Origin: Dehalococcoidia bacterium
GTDB taxonomy: Bacteria; Chloroflexota; Dehalococcoidia; SM23-28-2
Direction of reading: 5' to 3'
Length of the DNA: 59,986 nucleotides
NCBI GenBank assembly: GCA_030615765.1
Contig: JAUWYP010000010.1
Location: forward strand, 1-59,986
A program made the position numbers and the translations under genes. Positions 17,006 to 24,682 of the stretch are shown one piece after another. The notes under the pieces are model-generated. The model ran no database searches, was not told where the DNA came from, and saw nothing but the letters and a program-made list of their open reading frames with translations. Numbering within the stretch: position 1 is the stretch's first letter; each line of letters opens with the position of its first letter.

Positions 17006-17641
17006 CTATGATTGCCCGACAGTGCTCTGGTCGACCGGCGATGTGGCCGGCGTGTACAGCCGACGCACCCGCACGGCGTTGCGGCGGCTGTGCTTGGCCA
17101 GGGCGCGGGAGAAGACGGCCAGGCGCTCCTGGCCCCAGGTGAGGTACTGGCGCCAGACGTCCTGCCCGCCCACGTTGATGCGATTGGTGGCGAAGCTGGC
17201 CCACTCCAGGGCGGCGTAGGCGGCGGCCCCGGTGGCCACCAGCTCCTCCAGGTGGGGTGGGATGGTGGAGGTGGTGGCGTCCAGGGTGTGCATCTCGCCG
17301 TAGTAAACGTTGACCGATTGGTCGCCAGGGGGCGTCGCGTCCACCAGAAGGGTGAGAGTATCTGCCCACAGGGAGAAGGGGATGTAGCTGGGCGGGTACT
17401 TGTCAACCGGGTACTCCACCGCTTCCACAGCCACCAGGTCGCTGAGGCTGGCCAGGGAGATATCGCGGCTGCCTTCGCTGGTGGTCAGGGGAGCTTTGGC
17501 CTCCAGGGGAATGGCCAGGCTCAGCTCCCGCACCGCCCGCTCGATGTGACGGTCCAGCTCATCGTCGGTCCAGCGCTGGTTCTCCGGGTCCTCGTCGTGC
17601 AGGTCCCGCCGTACGCGGGTCCTCATCTCCGATAGGTTCAC
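17006..17641 (-). CDS. Phage head-tail adaptor protein
   Basis: A 211-residue helical protein typical of head-tail connector adaptors of the gp6/gp15 type: MNLSEMRTRVRRDLHD at the N-terminus, then WTDDELDRHIERAVRELSLA, a central beta segment (INVYYGEMHTL-like) and a C-terminal helix bundle (AAYAALEWASFATNRI). GTG start with GGGAGG six or seven bases upstream. Its place between the virion proteins and the tail hub fits an adaptor or nozzle component. Confidence 0.7.
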   Translation of the reverse strand: MNLSEMRTRVRRDLHDEDPENQRWTDDELDRHIERAVRELSLAIPLEAKAPLTTSEGSRDISLASLSDLVAVEAVEYPVDKYPPSYIPFSLWADTLTLLVDATPPGDQSVNVYYGEMHTLDATTSTIPPHLEELVATGAAAYAALEWASFATNRINVGGQDVWRQYLTWGQERLAVFSRALAKHSRRNAVRVRRLYTPATSPVDQSTVGQS

Positions 17642-17657
17642 GGGCTACCTCCCCTGA

Positions 17658-17906
17658 CTAGGCCTGCCGCAGCATGGCCCTCACTGAGGCAATGAGAACC
17701 TCTGACTCGCTGAGGTAAGCGTCTACAAACTCTTCCAGCTCAGTGCGCTGGGCCTCGGAGAGGGCTACCGCCAACTGCCCGTCCACCGAGCGCCAGACGA
17801 CGCCCGTGTGCAGGTGGTTGGCTAGCTGGCGGATCGTGTCCTGGCGCTGGGCCAGGCCGTTGAGCATGTTCACTAGCGTTTCCAGATTCTTTTCAGTGAG
17901 GCCCAT
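17658..17906 (-). CDS. Small helical phage-cluster protein
   Basis: An 82-residue all-helical protein starting MGLTEKNLETLVNMLNGLA, with GGAGGAG upstream of the ATG. It lies between the fibre-like gene and the adaptor gene with short gaps. No family recognised; a chaperone or minor virion role is possible. Confidence 0.6.
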   Translation of the reverse strand: MGLTEKNLETLVNMLNGLAQRQDTIRQLANHLHTGVVWRSVDGQLAVALSEAQRTELEEFVDAYLSESEVLIASVRAMLRQA

Positions 17907-17919
17907 GGTTTCTCCTCCG

Positions 17920-18774
17920 TTAGGCCGCTTCCAGGGTCATGTAGCTTCCCGACTTAACGACCCGGTAGAGCGTGCTGCCGAACTTCAGGTAGAGGTTGCT
18001 CTTGTCCGCCGGCGGGTCGCCACCGCCGACTAGGCGCAGGTAAGGCGTAGTGGGGCCCGCCTCGATAAGGTACTTGTTGCCTGTCACCACCGTCTGGTCG
18101 CCAATCTTGAGGCCGATCGCGTTGTGGGGGCTGCCCGACCACTCGCCCATGTCCTCGATTTCGAGGCCGACGACGTCGGAGGGATAGGTGGAGAAGAGGA
18201 GCATCGGGGTGCGGATCAACTCTCCCCAAAGCTGGGGGGCAGGCCCGGAGTAGGTCACGAGGCCGACACGGACCCACACCCCAAATAGCTTCCCCAGCGT
18301 TCCGGCGTTGGCTGCCAGGGCGGTGAAGTAAAGCCCCGCCATCTCCAGGGCGCTCGCCCCGGAGTAGATGTTGGCTGAGGCCTGCCCTTGGAGGGCATAT
18401 ATGGAGCCGCTGCTACCGGTGAGGGCGAGGCTGGGGTTCATGGTCATGACCGACATCGTCCCCTGGGCCTGGATGGTCGGGTTGCAGACAAAGCCGATGG
18501 TGGGGGAAGGCGCGGCTCCCAGCCCTAACCGGGCGCCCACTTTCACCTCGTTGGCCAGGGTGATGTGGGGGCTGGCCGTCGACAGAGTGATGCGGTCGTT
18601 GCCGCCTGAGTCCCGGATGACGTTCTGGTTCAGGCGAAGGATGTCGATGAGGGCCTCGCCCTGTGAGGGGACAAAGCCGGTGTGGCCGGACTGGGCGTAG
18701 TCAAGGTTGGACAGAGCCGAGTGGTCGTCCGTGCCGCCGCCTTCTTGTTCGCCTATTAGCTTCAGTCGGCCCAT
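17920..18774 (-). CDS. Phage fibre/spike-like beta-rich protein
   Basis: A 284-residue protein with an N-terminal segment seen in phage fibre proteins (GGTDDHSALSNLDYAQSGHT, the D-H-S-x-L-x-x-L-x-Y motif), followed by Ser/Thr/Gly-rich repetitive strands and a C-terminal block LYLKFGSTLYRVVKSGSYM. It begins 10 bp after the preceding virion gene and has AGGAG before the ATG. It is probably exposed on the particle and may bind the host surface; the similarity is by pattern only. Confidence 0.65.
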   Translation of the reverse strand: MGRLKLIGEQEGGGTDDHSALSNLDYAQSGHTGFVPSQGEALIDILRLNQNVIRDSGGNDRITLSTASPHITLANEVKVGARLGLGAAPSPTIGFVCNPTIQAQGTMSVMTMNPSLALTGSSGSIYALQGQASANIYSGASALEMAGLYFTALAANAGTLGKLFGVWVRVGLVTYSGPAPQLWGELIRTPMLLFSTYPSDVVGLEIEDMGEWSGSPHNAIGLKIGDQTVVTGNKYLIEAGPTTPYLRLVGGGDPPADKSNLYLKFGSTLYRVVKSGSYMTLEAA

Positions 18775-18783
18775 GCTGTTCTC

Positions 18784-19182
18784 CTAGCTCAAGGAAGCGT
18801 AGACAGAAATGGAAAGGCTGGTAGCAGTGGCCGACACCACCTTCAGAAACACGGTGGCTCCCCTCACCTCCGCCTCCAGGCTGGGGATGGGATTGGCGGC
18901 TAGCTCCTCCTGGCCGAAGCTGCGCTCGCCGCCGCGGAAGTACTTGGCGGCGGTAGCGTCCCACACCAGGAGTTGCACTTTGAGGGCGGTGAGGTCCGTA
19001 GACCCGCTGGTGTCCACATCGAAGCGGACATTGCGGTAGCCGGTGCAGGCCATCCCCTCGCTGGCGCTGGTGGGGTCGGAGGGGTCCGCTGCCGTCAACC
19101 CGCTGCGATGGAGGATGGGCGTCGTCTCCTCGTAGACCGGCCCCTTGGGCACACCCTGAGAATCGATGCGAACGTTGGCCAC
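18784..19182 (-). CDS. Putative virion (head decoration-like) protein
   Basis: A 132-residue beta-rich protein lacking a signal peptide. It begins MANVRIDSQGVPKGPVYEET; the strand RNVRFDVDTSGSTDLTALKV is followed by LLVWDATAAKYFRGG and VFLKVVSATATSLSISVY. It directly follows the major capsid gene. The position suits a decoration, stabilising or minor tail protein. GTG start with GGGAG upstream. Confidence 0.55.
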   Translation of the reverse strand: MANVRIDSQGVPKGPVYEETTPILHRSGLTAADPSDPTSASEGMACTGYRNVRFDVDTSGSTDLTALKVQLLVWDATAAKYFRGGERSFGQEELAANPIPSLEAEVRGATVFLKVVSATATSLSISVYASLS

Positions 19183-19270
19183 GGAGTCTCCCTTCGGTCG
19201 GCCGGGCTAAGGGCCGAGGGCCACCGCTTCCGGCTTCAACCTGGCCCTCGACCCTTGACCGCGGCCCTGC

Positions 19271-20158
19271 CTATGGCCGCACGCCCACCAGCTTGGCCAG
19301 CTTGAGGGTGTTGAACAGAGCGATGGACGTGTACCACTTGATGCGGCTGCGGCTGGCGTCCTTCTGCTCTAGGCTCCCTACGCGCTCTATCTGAAGGCCG
19401 CCCGGCCCGGTGAGGCCGGCCAGAGCCCCCTCGCCGAACTGCGTGGCATAGATGGAGGAGCAGTCGGTGCTGGTGCCCACCGTCTGGTCGTCGGCGATGT
19501 AGTCCGACACCCCGATGGGGATGCCGTCGTAGTACTGGATCATCTGGCCGAACTGGTCGCGGTCGGTCTCCAGCATGGTGCCGGCGGTGCGAGCTAGCTT
19601 GTTGATGATGCGGCGGCTGCGGCGGCTCATCAGCAGGAGTTCCGGCTTGCCGCCCATCACTGTATCCACCAGCTCGTCCAGCTTGTCCAGGGTGAGAGAG
19701 CCGCCGTTCGCCCCCATGCTCAGGGTCTGGCTGGACTCGCAGAGGATATCGATCCCATCGAAGGCCTTGGGGTTGCCTATCGAGTCGCCGCTGACGAATG
19801 TGTCCTCGAACAGGTCGCGTACCGCCTTCGCCTTCAGCTCGATGACGGCCGCCTCCAGATCCTGGATGTTGGAGCGGGTGGCCACAAGGTAGTTATCGAT
19901 GTCGGCATCGCCGCCCATGATCTTCAGGCTGGCCGTGATCTGGGTGAAGGTGGGGGTCGATTCCGTCCAGGTGTCGCCCACATCGTAGAAGGAGGCGGTG
20001 GCGGCGGTGCTCTCGCGGTTGTAGGTGAGGCCGTTGCCCACGATCTCGACGAAGGGCAGTGCCTGGAGGATGGGGCTGTCCTTGATGATGGTCTCGATGA
20101 CGCCCACCAGGAGGACGTCGTTAGAAAGCTTGGATGCTTCGGTCAGGGTTAGGGCCAT
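19271..20158 (-). CDS. Phage major capsid protein
   Basis: A 295-residue shell protein of the HK97-fold group. It has an N-terminal arm (TLTEASKLSNDVLLVGVIE), a central E-loop-like region (YNRESTAATASFYDVGDTW), the spine-helix region DLEAAVIELKAKAVRDLFED, a domain around LLMSRRSRRIINKLA and a C-terminal SIALFNTLKLAKLVGVRP strand that matches capsid proteins of other thermophile and Chloroflexota phages. It follows the scaffold gene and has GGAG about ten bases before ATG. No protease gene is adjacent, so maturation may not need cleavage. Confidence 0.8.
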   Translation of the reverse strand: MALTLTEASKLSNDVLLVGVIETIIKDSPILQALPFVEIVGNGLTYNRESTAATASFYDVGDTWTESTPTFTQITASLKIMGGDADIDNYLVATRSNIQDLEAAVIELKAKAVRDLFEDTFVSGDSIGNPKAFDGIDILCESSQTLSMGANGGSLTLDKLDELVDTVMGGKPELLLMSRRSRRIINKLARTAGTMLETDRDQFGQMIQYYDGIPIGVSDYIADDQTVGTSTDCSSIYATQFGEGALAGLTGPGGLQIERVGSLEQKDASRSRIKWYTSIALFNTLKLAKLVGVRP

Positions 20159-20192
20159 TTTCTACACACTCCTTTCCTCTTGTTCCGTAGTT

Positions 20193-20252
20193 CAGTAGCT
20201 GCAGACCTTTAGGTCTGCCCCCGATGGCAGGGCTGAAGCCCTGCAGCTACTG
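20193..20252. repeat. Cloverleaf-like paired-hairpin element
   Basis: A perfect 12-bp inverted repeat CAGTAGCTGCAG (20193-20204) / CTGCAGCTACTG (20241-20252) encloses two hairpins: GCAGACC-TTTA-GGTCTGC (20201-20218) and GCAGGGC-TGAA-GCCCTGC (20227-20244). The whole 60-bp unit can fold as a three-way junction. It lies between scaffold and capsid genes and supplies the scaffold stop codon. The element at 48586-48742 has the same layout. Confidence 0.8.
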
Positions 20253-20759
20253 TCGCTGTGATAGGCCGTGAACGATCTTCTCGGCGGGGCTGAGCGCCGA
20301 GAGGTCGGGGGCGCGCCGAGCGGGGGCACCGGTAGGCACCCGCAGGGCCTGGGCCTGCGACTCCAGGTGGCTGCGTAGCTGGGCCACCATGCGCAGGGCG
20401 CCCTCCAGCTGCTGGTCCACCTCCTCCACCGTCTCGCCGCCCACCAGATCGGGCGGCACCTCCGGCCGGCTGGCCAGCAGGGCATCGCGATACTTGCCGG
20501 CCGCCGCCTTGAGGCCGCCTTGGAGGGCTTCTACCTCCTGGTGGAGGGCAGCCATCTCCTCGTCGCGGGCGGCAAGCTGGACCTGGGCCTCGCGCAGGGA
20601 GGCGGAGAGTCGGCTTTGCTCCTCTCGGAGCTGGGCCAGGGTCTCCTCCAGGTGGGCAGCTCGCGCCTCGCGGTCGGCAGCGATGGTCTGCAGGCGGTCG
20701 ACCTCCGTCTGGGCCTCGGTTAGCTCATCTTGAAGGGCAGCTATCTCTTCGTCTGTCAC
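20247..20759 (-). CDS. Phage capsid scaffold protein
   Basis: A 170-residue protein made almost entirely of a coiled coil (residues 3-110, heptads such as LQDELTEAQTEVDRLQTIA) followed by a Pro-containing linker and a short C-terminal segment LSPAEKIVHGLSQRQ. This is the standard shape of scaffold proteins, with the tail binding the shell protein, and it lies just before the major capsid gene. GTG start with GGGGAGG upstream. It is the first gene after the SOS-like promoter at 20797-20826. Its last codons overlap the hairpin element at 20193-20252. Confidence 0.75.
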   Translation of the reverse strand: MTDEEIAALQDELTEAQTEVDRLQTIAADREARAAHLEETLAQLREEQSRLSASLREAQVQLAARDEEMAALHQEVEALQGGLKAAAGKYRDALLASRPEVPPDLVGGETVEEVDQQLEGALRMVAQLRSHLESQAQALRVPTGAPARRAPDLSALSPAEKIVHGLSQRQ

Positions 20760-20796
20760 CGTTGAAAACCTCCCCTAGCTAAGCTTTGCGATGGGG

Positions 20797-20826
20797 ATGA
20801 TAGGACATTTGTTCTACTACCGTCAA
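20797..20826 (-). promoter_or_regulatory. Scaffold-capsid operon promoter with SOS-like box
   Basis: Minus-strand TTGACG (20821-20826) and TATCAT (20797-20802) with an 18-bp spacer. The spacer contains GAACAAATGTCC (20803-20814), one mismatch from GAAC-N4-GTTC. The layout copies that of the terminase-operon promoter at 29510-29538: similar bases follow the -35 and the box abuts the -10. Confidence 0.65.
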
Positions 20827-20938
20827 GGATGAGATGGCACTGCGGCCGCCTGTTGTAACAAATTGGAGCGTTCGTCCTCTTATTTGTTTGGAGGTGGCCT
20901 GCCGCGTTTGCAGGAGGCGATTTTGTGAGGGGGGAAAA

Positions 20939-21715
20939 ATGAAGAGATTTCTTGGAGCGGCACTGCTGGTGACGGTGCTGGCCCTGGCTGCTGCCTGCGG
21001 ATCAGGTGGCGGCGAGGAGCAGCCGGCTGGTGGCATGGGTGGGGGAGGTGACGCTCAGGAAGGCCAGGCGCCGCCCATGGCCGAGTCCATTCGTGTGGAC
21101 GCCGACGGCGATACCATCGACGAGGTGATCGACGCGACAGCAGTGGCCACGCCGACGGCTGAGTCTGTCCCGGCGGCAGCGGACCTGCGGGAGCAGTTGG
21201 GTGAGCTGGTGCTGGGCGAGGACGATGTGCCGGCCGGCTTCTCCTCGCTGGGCAGTATGGGCCTCGATTTCGCTCTCGATTTCCTGGACATGCCCACACC
21301 CCAGGGAATGGCAGCCCACATGAGCATGTTTGCCACCTCGGAGAGCGAGGACATGATCGTGTCCATGGTTATTCTGATGGAGGACGACACGGCCTTGCAG
21401 GAGGCCTTCTCGCAGATAGACGACCTGAACATCGAAGAGCTGCAGGAGGCCTTCGGCATGGTGGGCGACCAGACGGATGTGATCCTTCTCGACACCCGCG
21501 AGCTGGACGTCTCCGGCCTGGGCGACGGGGCCTACGGCTTGGGCCTGACCATCGAGGTGCCCCACGTGGGCACTATGGACAGCGAGATGGTGTTCTTCGG
21601 CGAGGGGTCACTGCTGGCGGTGGCCATGACGATGACGATGGGCGGCGACGCTGCCGTGGACGTCGTATCCCTGGCGGAGACGATGGCCGACAAGATAGAG
21701 GCTGCTGTCCAGTAG
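20939..21715 (+). CDS. Putative lipoprotein
   Basis: A 258-residue exported protein with a lipoprotein signal ending AAAC (Cys20), followed by a Gly/Glu/Gln-rich linker. The remaining 170 residues, acidic and Met-rich (GMAAHMSMFATSESEDMIVSM), form an alpha/beta domain that I do not recognise. The ATG at 20939 has GAGGGGGG upstream. It is on the strand opposite to the virion genes and lies in the cargo block. Its 3' end, including the stop codon, is repeated at the end of the next gene (see repeats 21671-21745 and 22465-22539). Confidence 0.75.
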   Translation: MKRFLGAALLVTVLALAAACGSGGGEEQPAGGMGGGGDAQEGQAPPMAESIRVDADGDTIDEVIDATAVATPTAESVPAAADLREQLGELVLGEDDVPAGFSSLGSMGLDFALDFLDMPTPQGMAAHMSMFATSESEDMIVSMVILMEDDTALQEAFSQIDDLNIEELQEAFGMVGDQTDVILLDTRELDVSGLGDGAYGLGLTIEVPHVGTMDSEMVFFGEGSLLAVAMTMTMGGDAAVDVVSLAETMADKIEAAVQ

Positions 21716-21745
21716 ACGACACCCATGCGCAAGACGCTCGCAGCG
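21671..21745 (+). repeat. Direct repeat copy A (3' end of lipoprotein gene)
   Basis: A 75-bp segment covering the last 14 codons, the stop and 30 bp beyond of the lipoprotein gene. By hand alignment, about 59 of 75 positions match 22465-22539 with no gaps. The encoded tails are ADKIEAAVQ and ADKIEALVE. Confidence 0.8.
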
Positions 21746-21810
21746 CCCGGCCATCAGCACACCGTCGGCCACTTGTGGGCTCAGCTCGGCCGGCGGGAGG
21801 AGGACCCAAC

Positions 21811-22509
21811 ATGAAGCAGATCACTGTGGACGCCGTCTGCCGGTCGGTGCGGGTGTCCCAGACGACCTTGAACCTCTTGAGGGAGTGTGAGCGGTGTTTC
21901 TGGCTGCACCTCCACGGCGTACGACGGCCTGAGGGGCCTGAGGGATCGTGGCCCACGATCGCGCGCGGCCTGGACACGGTCATCAGCCACTACTGCGCAC
22001 CATACCGCGACCAGGACGTCCTGCCTCCCCTGCTGCTCCAGCACTTGGGGGGCCGCCTGGTGACGGCTCAGATCGGCCCCTGTCTTGATGCGGAGACGGG
22101 GCTGACCTTGGTCGATAGGCTGGACGAGTGCCTGGAGGTGGATGGCGGCCTCTTCGCCCCGCTCGACCACAAGACGCGGGGCTTGGCGCCGAACGGCGTG
22201 CACGCTAGTGACCAGTTGCAGCTCGACCTCTACACGTTGCTGCTGGCGGAGAACGGCTATTCGGTAGCTGGCTACGGTGTCCTCGTGTACTACGTTCCAG
22301 TGGATGGGGAGCTCCACAAAGGATTCCCGTTCCGAGTCCACGTCCGCAAGATAGGCACGGACCCCGAGCGGGCGAGGATGTGGCTTCGGCGGGCGCGAGC
22401 GGTGCTCGATCTGGCCGATCCCCCCGAGGCGTCGCCGGACTGCGCTTACTGCGGCCGGGCTCTGTTAGCGGAGGCGACGGCCGATAAGATAGAGGCTCTC
22501 GTCGAGTAG
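21811..22509 (+). CDS. PD-(D/E)XK nuclease family protein (Cas4/RecB-like)
   Basis: A 232-residue nuclease-fold protein. The N-terminus VSQTTLNLLRECERCFWLH matches the S-x-x-x-L-x-x-x-x-CPR-x-F/W entry of RecB/AddB/Cas4-type nucleases. The active site reads VDRLDECLEV followed by FAPLDHKTRG (the D-x-K of motif III), then the SDQLQLDLYTLLL helix (Q-x-x-x-Y motif). Cys26 and Cys29 near the N-terminus and CAYC near residue 213 could ligate a metal or Fe-S cluster, though a full four-Cys Cas4 set is not clear. The ATG at 21811 is preceded by GGAGGAGG. There is no CRISPR array or cas1. The last 12 codons derive from direct repeat copy B. Confidence 0.75.
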   Translation: MKQITVDAVCRSVRVSQTTLNLLRECERCFWLHLHGVRRPEGPEGSWPTIARGLDTVISHYCAPYRDQDVLPPLLLQHLGGRLVTAQIGPCLDAETGLTLVDRLDECLEVDGGLFAPLDHKTRGLAPNGVHASDQLQLDLYTLLLAENGYSVAGYGVLVYYVPVDGELHKGFPFRVHVRKIGTDPERARMWLRRARAVLDLADPPEASPDCAYCGRALLAEATADKIEALVE

Positions 22510-22539
22510 ACTAGACCAATCGGCAAGACGCGCGCGGCG
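22465..22539 (+). repeat. Direct repeat copy B (3' end of nuclease gene)
   Basis: Partner of 21671-21745, 794 bp downstream in the same orientation. It covers the last 15 codons and stop of the nuclease gene and 30 bp beyond. Confidence 0.8.
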
Positions 22540-22557
22540 GCAGCTGCTCGGCTAGAC

Positions 22558-23205
22558 CTAGCCAGCCTCTTCGCTTGGCCTAGTGGGTAGGCCGTGGATT
22601 CGCCGGAGGACCTCCCTGTCACTGTCCTCCCAGAACTTGGGAAACTCGGGCTCCGTGGCCATGGAATACTTGCCGGGTCGGGGCTCGTCAGTCCCACCGT
22701 GCACGAGGAAAACTAGCTGGGCGATCCGCATCCCCGGGCAGAGTTCTATGGGTACCTCTCCCAAGTTCAACAGTTCCAGCGTCAGGCACCCTCTAAACCC
22801 AGGGTGCACGAAGACTGCTGTTGCCCCCAGGAGTCCAGCGCGTCCGAAAGTGGAGCGAGTGACCACGGAGGCTGCCAGGTCGTGGGGAAGGCATATGTAT
22901 TCTAGTGATGAGGCGAGAGCCAGCTGGTCGGGGTGCAGGACGAACATCCCCCCAAAGGCGATCTGCGACCTACGTTGCATTGAGAGAGCTTGCTCGGCGT
23001 CAACGCGTAGGGGGTTGAATGAAGTATACCCCGTCCGCTTTCCCGTAATGAACTTCGTGCCTAGGCGTATGTCTATGCCTCCGCCGTGAATCTCGGGCAT
23101 CAGCAAAGGCGTGATGATGAGCCTGTTTTCAAGGTCCCTCGCGTACAGCCTGTCCTTCAACTCCTTGTCTGACGGAACCGCCGGGGAGTCTTGCCTAATC
23201 GGCAT
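22558..23205 (-). CDS. dCTP deaminase/dUTPase-like protein
   Basis: A 215-residue protein of the trimeric dUTPase-like fold. It carries GGGIDIRLGTKF, FVLHPDQLALASSLEYICLP, VVTRSTFGRAGLL (the S-x-x-x-R of motif III), LTLELLNLGEVPIEL (with the catalytic-type Glu) and PGMRIAQLVF, all in dCTP deaminase order. The loop normally reading TAHRIDPG is TAVFVHPG, so the Arg and Asp of that loop are replaced. Deaminase or triphosphatase activity is therefore uncertain. Start at ATG 23205, overlapping the upstream gene by 11 bp; it is the third gene of the cargo operon. Phage-encoded and anti-phage dCTP deaminases are both known. Confidence 0.8.
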   Translation of the reverse strand: MPIRQDSPAVPSDKELKDRLYARDLENRLIITPLLMPEIHGGGIDIRLGTKFITGKRTGYTSFNPLRVDAEQALSMQRRSQIAFGGMFVLHPDQLALASSLEYICLPHDLAASVVTRSTFGRAGLLGATAVFVHPGFRGCLTLELLNLGEVPIELCPGMRIAQLVFLVHGGTDEPRPGKYSMATEPEFPKFWEDSDREVLRRIHGLPTRPSEEAG

Positions 23206-24682
23206 CCAACGTGCCCTCGCCGGACGGGATTTCTGTCGCCTCATCCCACACCCTCTTCACCTCGCTGCCCTCCACGGCCTTCAGAACCAACTTGTCGAGC
23301 TTCACTAGGGCCTCCCGCCGCTCCTTATCACTCTTCGCACCCAACAGTTCGTACAGGTCGCCTAGGTGGGCGCTCTGGAATATGAAGTACGCATTGAAAA
23401 TCGCTGCGAGCCCGCAGGCCCTGAGCGACCGACTGAAAGGTTGAAGAATCTCGGCCGGGGGCACGCCGTGCCTGAGAAGTCTGACGGCGTACGCGATGTC
23501 GTCCTTCCCGGCGCCGGTCAGCCCAGATCCGGCCGGGGATGCGGCCCGAACCGCCTCTCGTATTCGTCGGGACGCGTGGTCGACGTACCACTCGGCCAGC
23601 TGGTGGATGAATTCGCCCTTTGTAGGCTGCGGGTCCTCCAGAAGGGCGTTCCACTGGTCGAAGTGCGCCCTTGCGGTGCCCAGGGCTCCGGCAGAGTAGT
23701 GCGTAAGACCCATCGACCGAAGCTCGTGAGCCATGAGCCTCAGCCGGAGCCGCGAGCACGGGTGGCTGTCCGAGTGCCGGTACATAACGCCTACCGGCAG
23801 GGACCAGAGGCCCAGCGCGAAGAAGTACGCCGGGCCAAAGTTCCGGACAGCCAGCAAGTCGGAGACGATCTCTGCCAGCCAATTGTCTCTGACCTCGGTC
23901 CACCTGTGCGCCAGCCCCGCAGCGAGCTCCTCTTCTGTGAACCGCTCGCCAAAGGTGACGGGCGGGAGGGTGCCGCCTTTCCCAAACATAGGACGGCTCT
24001 TGAGGTCCTGCACCAAAGCCTCAAAGTCCTTGGGAGTCAGGTCCATGGCGCTTGACAGTTCCGCTGAGAGACCTCTATTCCAATCTTCGAGGTGCTCTAT
24101 CTCATGGCTCAAGACGATGGTGTGAATCAGCGGACTGCGCGCCATGACCTGCGGGTAGGAGAGGAAAACGAAGAGGCGCCCTTGCTTCTCCGCAGGTGCG
24201 GCATCGGACGGCGCATACGGCCGTAGCTGCTCGAGGAACCATAGCTCAAGATCCCGCACCGGCCTGATCTCGGGTATGCGGCTCTCGCTTGGATGCAGCA
24301 GCACGACCGAGTCGGCCTCGATGCGCCTGACAAGCCGTTCGACGGCCAAGCCCACCTCCGGAGGGCAGTAGGCTTCGTCGGTCTCCATCAGGTAGGGTAG
24401 AAACTCCCTCTGAACCTCGCCAATAAGGATTCGGTAGAGTTCCCCCAGCTTTATGAGGACATCGGCGCTCGCCCTCGCTCGCTCGCTTCGCTCGGCTCGG
24501 AACGCGTAACGTATCCAGCCGCAGACGCGGAGGAGGCTTTCAATCAGCTCCTTCTGGCCCCTCTGAGGGACCGCGACTTCCTTGCTCTGGAGGACGCCCT
24601 CCAAAGCACAAATCTCCCCCTCTAGGTTGTCGAGAAAGAGCTCAACCGGTTCACGCGGGCCGGACAGGTTCGGTCCACTCAC
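23195..24682 (-). CDS. Gluzincin-like metallopeptidase-like cargo protein (HExxH)
   Basis: A 495-residue soluble protein that I do not recognise as a named family. It contains HEIEH at residues 193-197 within TIVLSHEIEHLEDW and, 74 residues later, EIVSD (271-275), the HExxH plus ExxxD arrangement of gluzincins such as M48. The segments around them are helical. The N-terminal 130 residues are also helical (ELIESLLRVCGWIRYAFRAE) and the C-terminal 150 residues form a further helical domain. No signal peptide or membrane segment is seen, unlike M48. GTG start, 32 bp inside the upstream gene; the downstream dCTP-deaminase-like gene overlaps its end. The tight overlaps suggest one functional unit. 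Confidence 0.65.
   Translation of the reverse strand: MSGPNLSGPREPVELFLDNLEGEICALEGVLQSKEVAVPQRGQKELIESLLRVCGWIRYAFRAERSERARASADVLIKLGELYRILIGEVQREFLPYLMETDEAYCPPEVGLAVERLVRRIEADSVVLLHPSESRIPEIRPVRDLELWFLEQLRPYAPSDAAPAEKQGRLFVFLSYPQVMARSPLIHTIVLSHEIEHLEDWNRGLSAELSSAMDLTPKDFEALVQDLKSRPMFGKGGTLPPVTFGERFTEEELAAGLAHRWTEVRDNWLAEIVSDLLAVRNFGPAYFFALGLWSLPVGVMYRHSDSHPCSRLRLRLMAHELRSMGLTHYSAGALGTARAHFDQWNALLEDPQPTKGEFIHQLAEWYVDHASRRIREAVRAASPAGSGLTGAGKDDIAYAVRLLRHGVPPAEILQPFSRSLRACGLAAIFNAYFIFQSAHLGDLYELLGAKSDKERREALVKLDKLVLKAVEGSEVKRVWDEATEIPSGEGTLDAD

Noticed and set aside
17001-17369. N-terminal extension of the tail hub frame upstream of 17000
   Set aside because: It lies entirely within the adaptor gene in another frame and has low-complexity His/Arg/Pro composition; the ATG at 17000 follows the adaptor stop.
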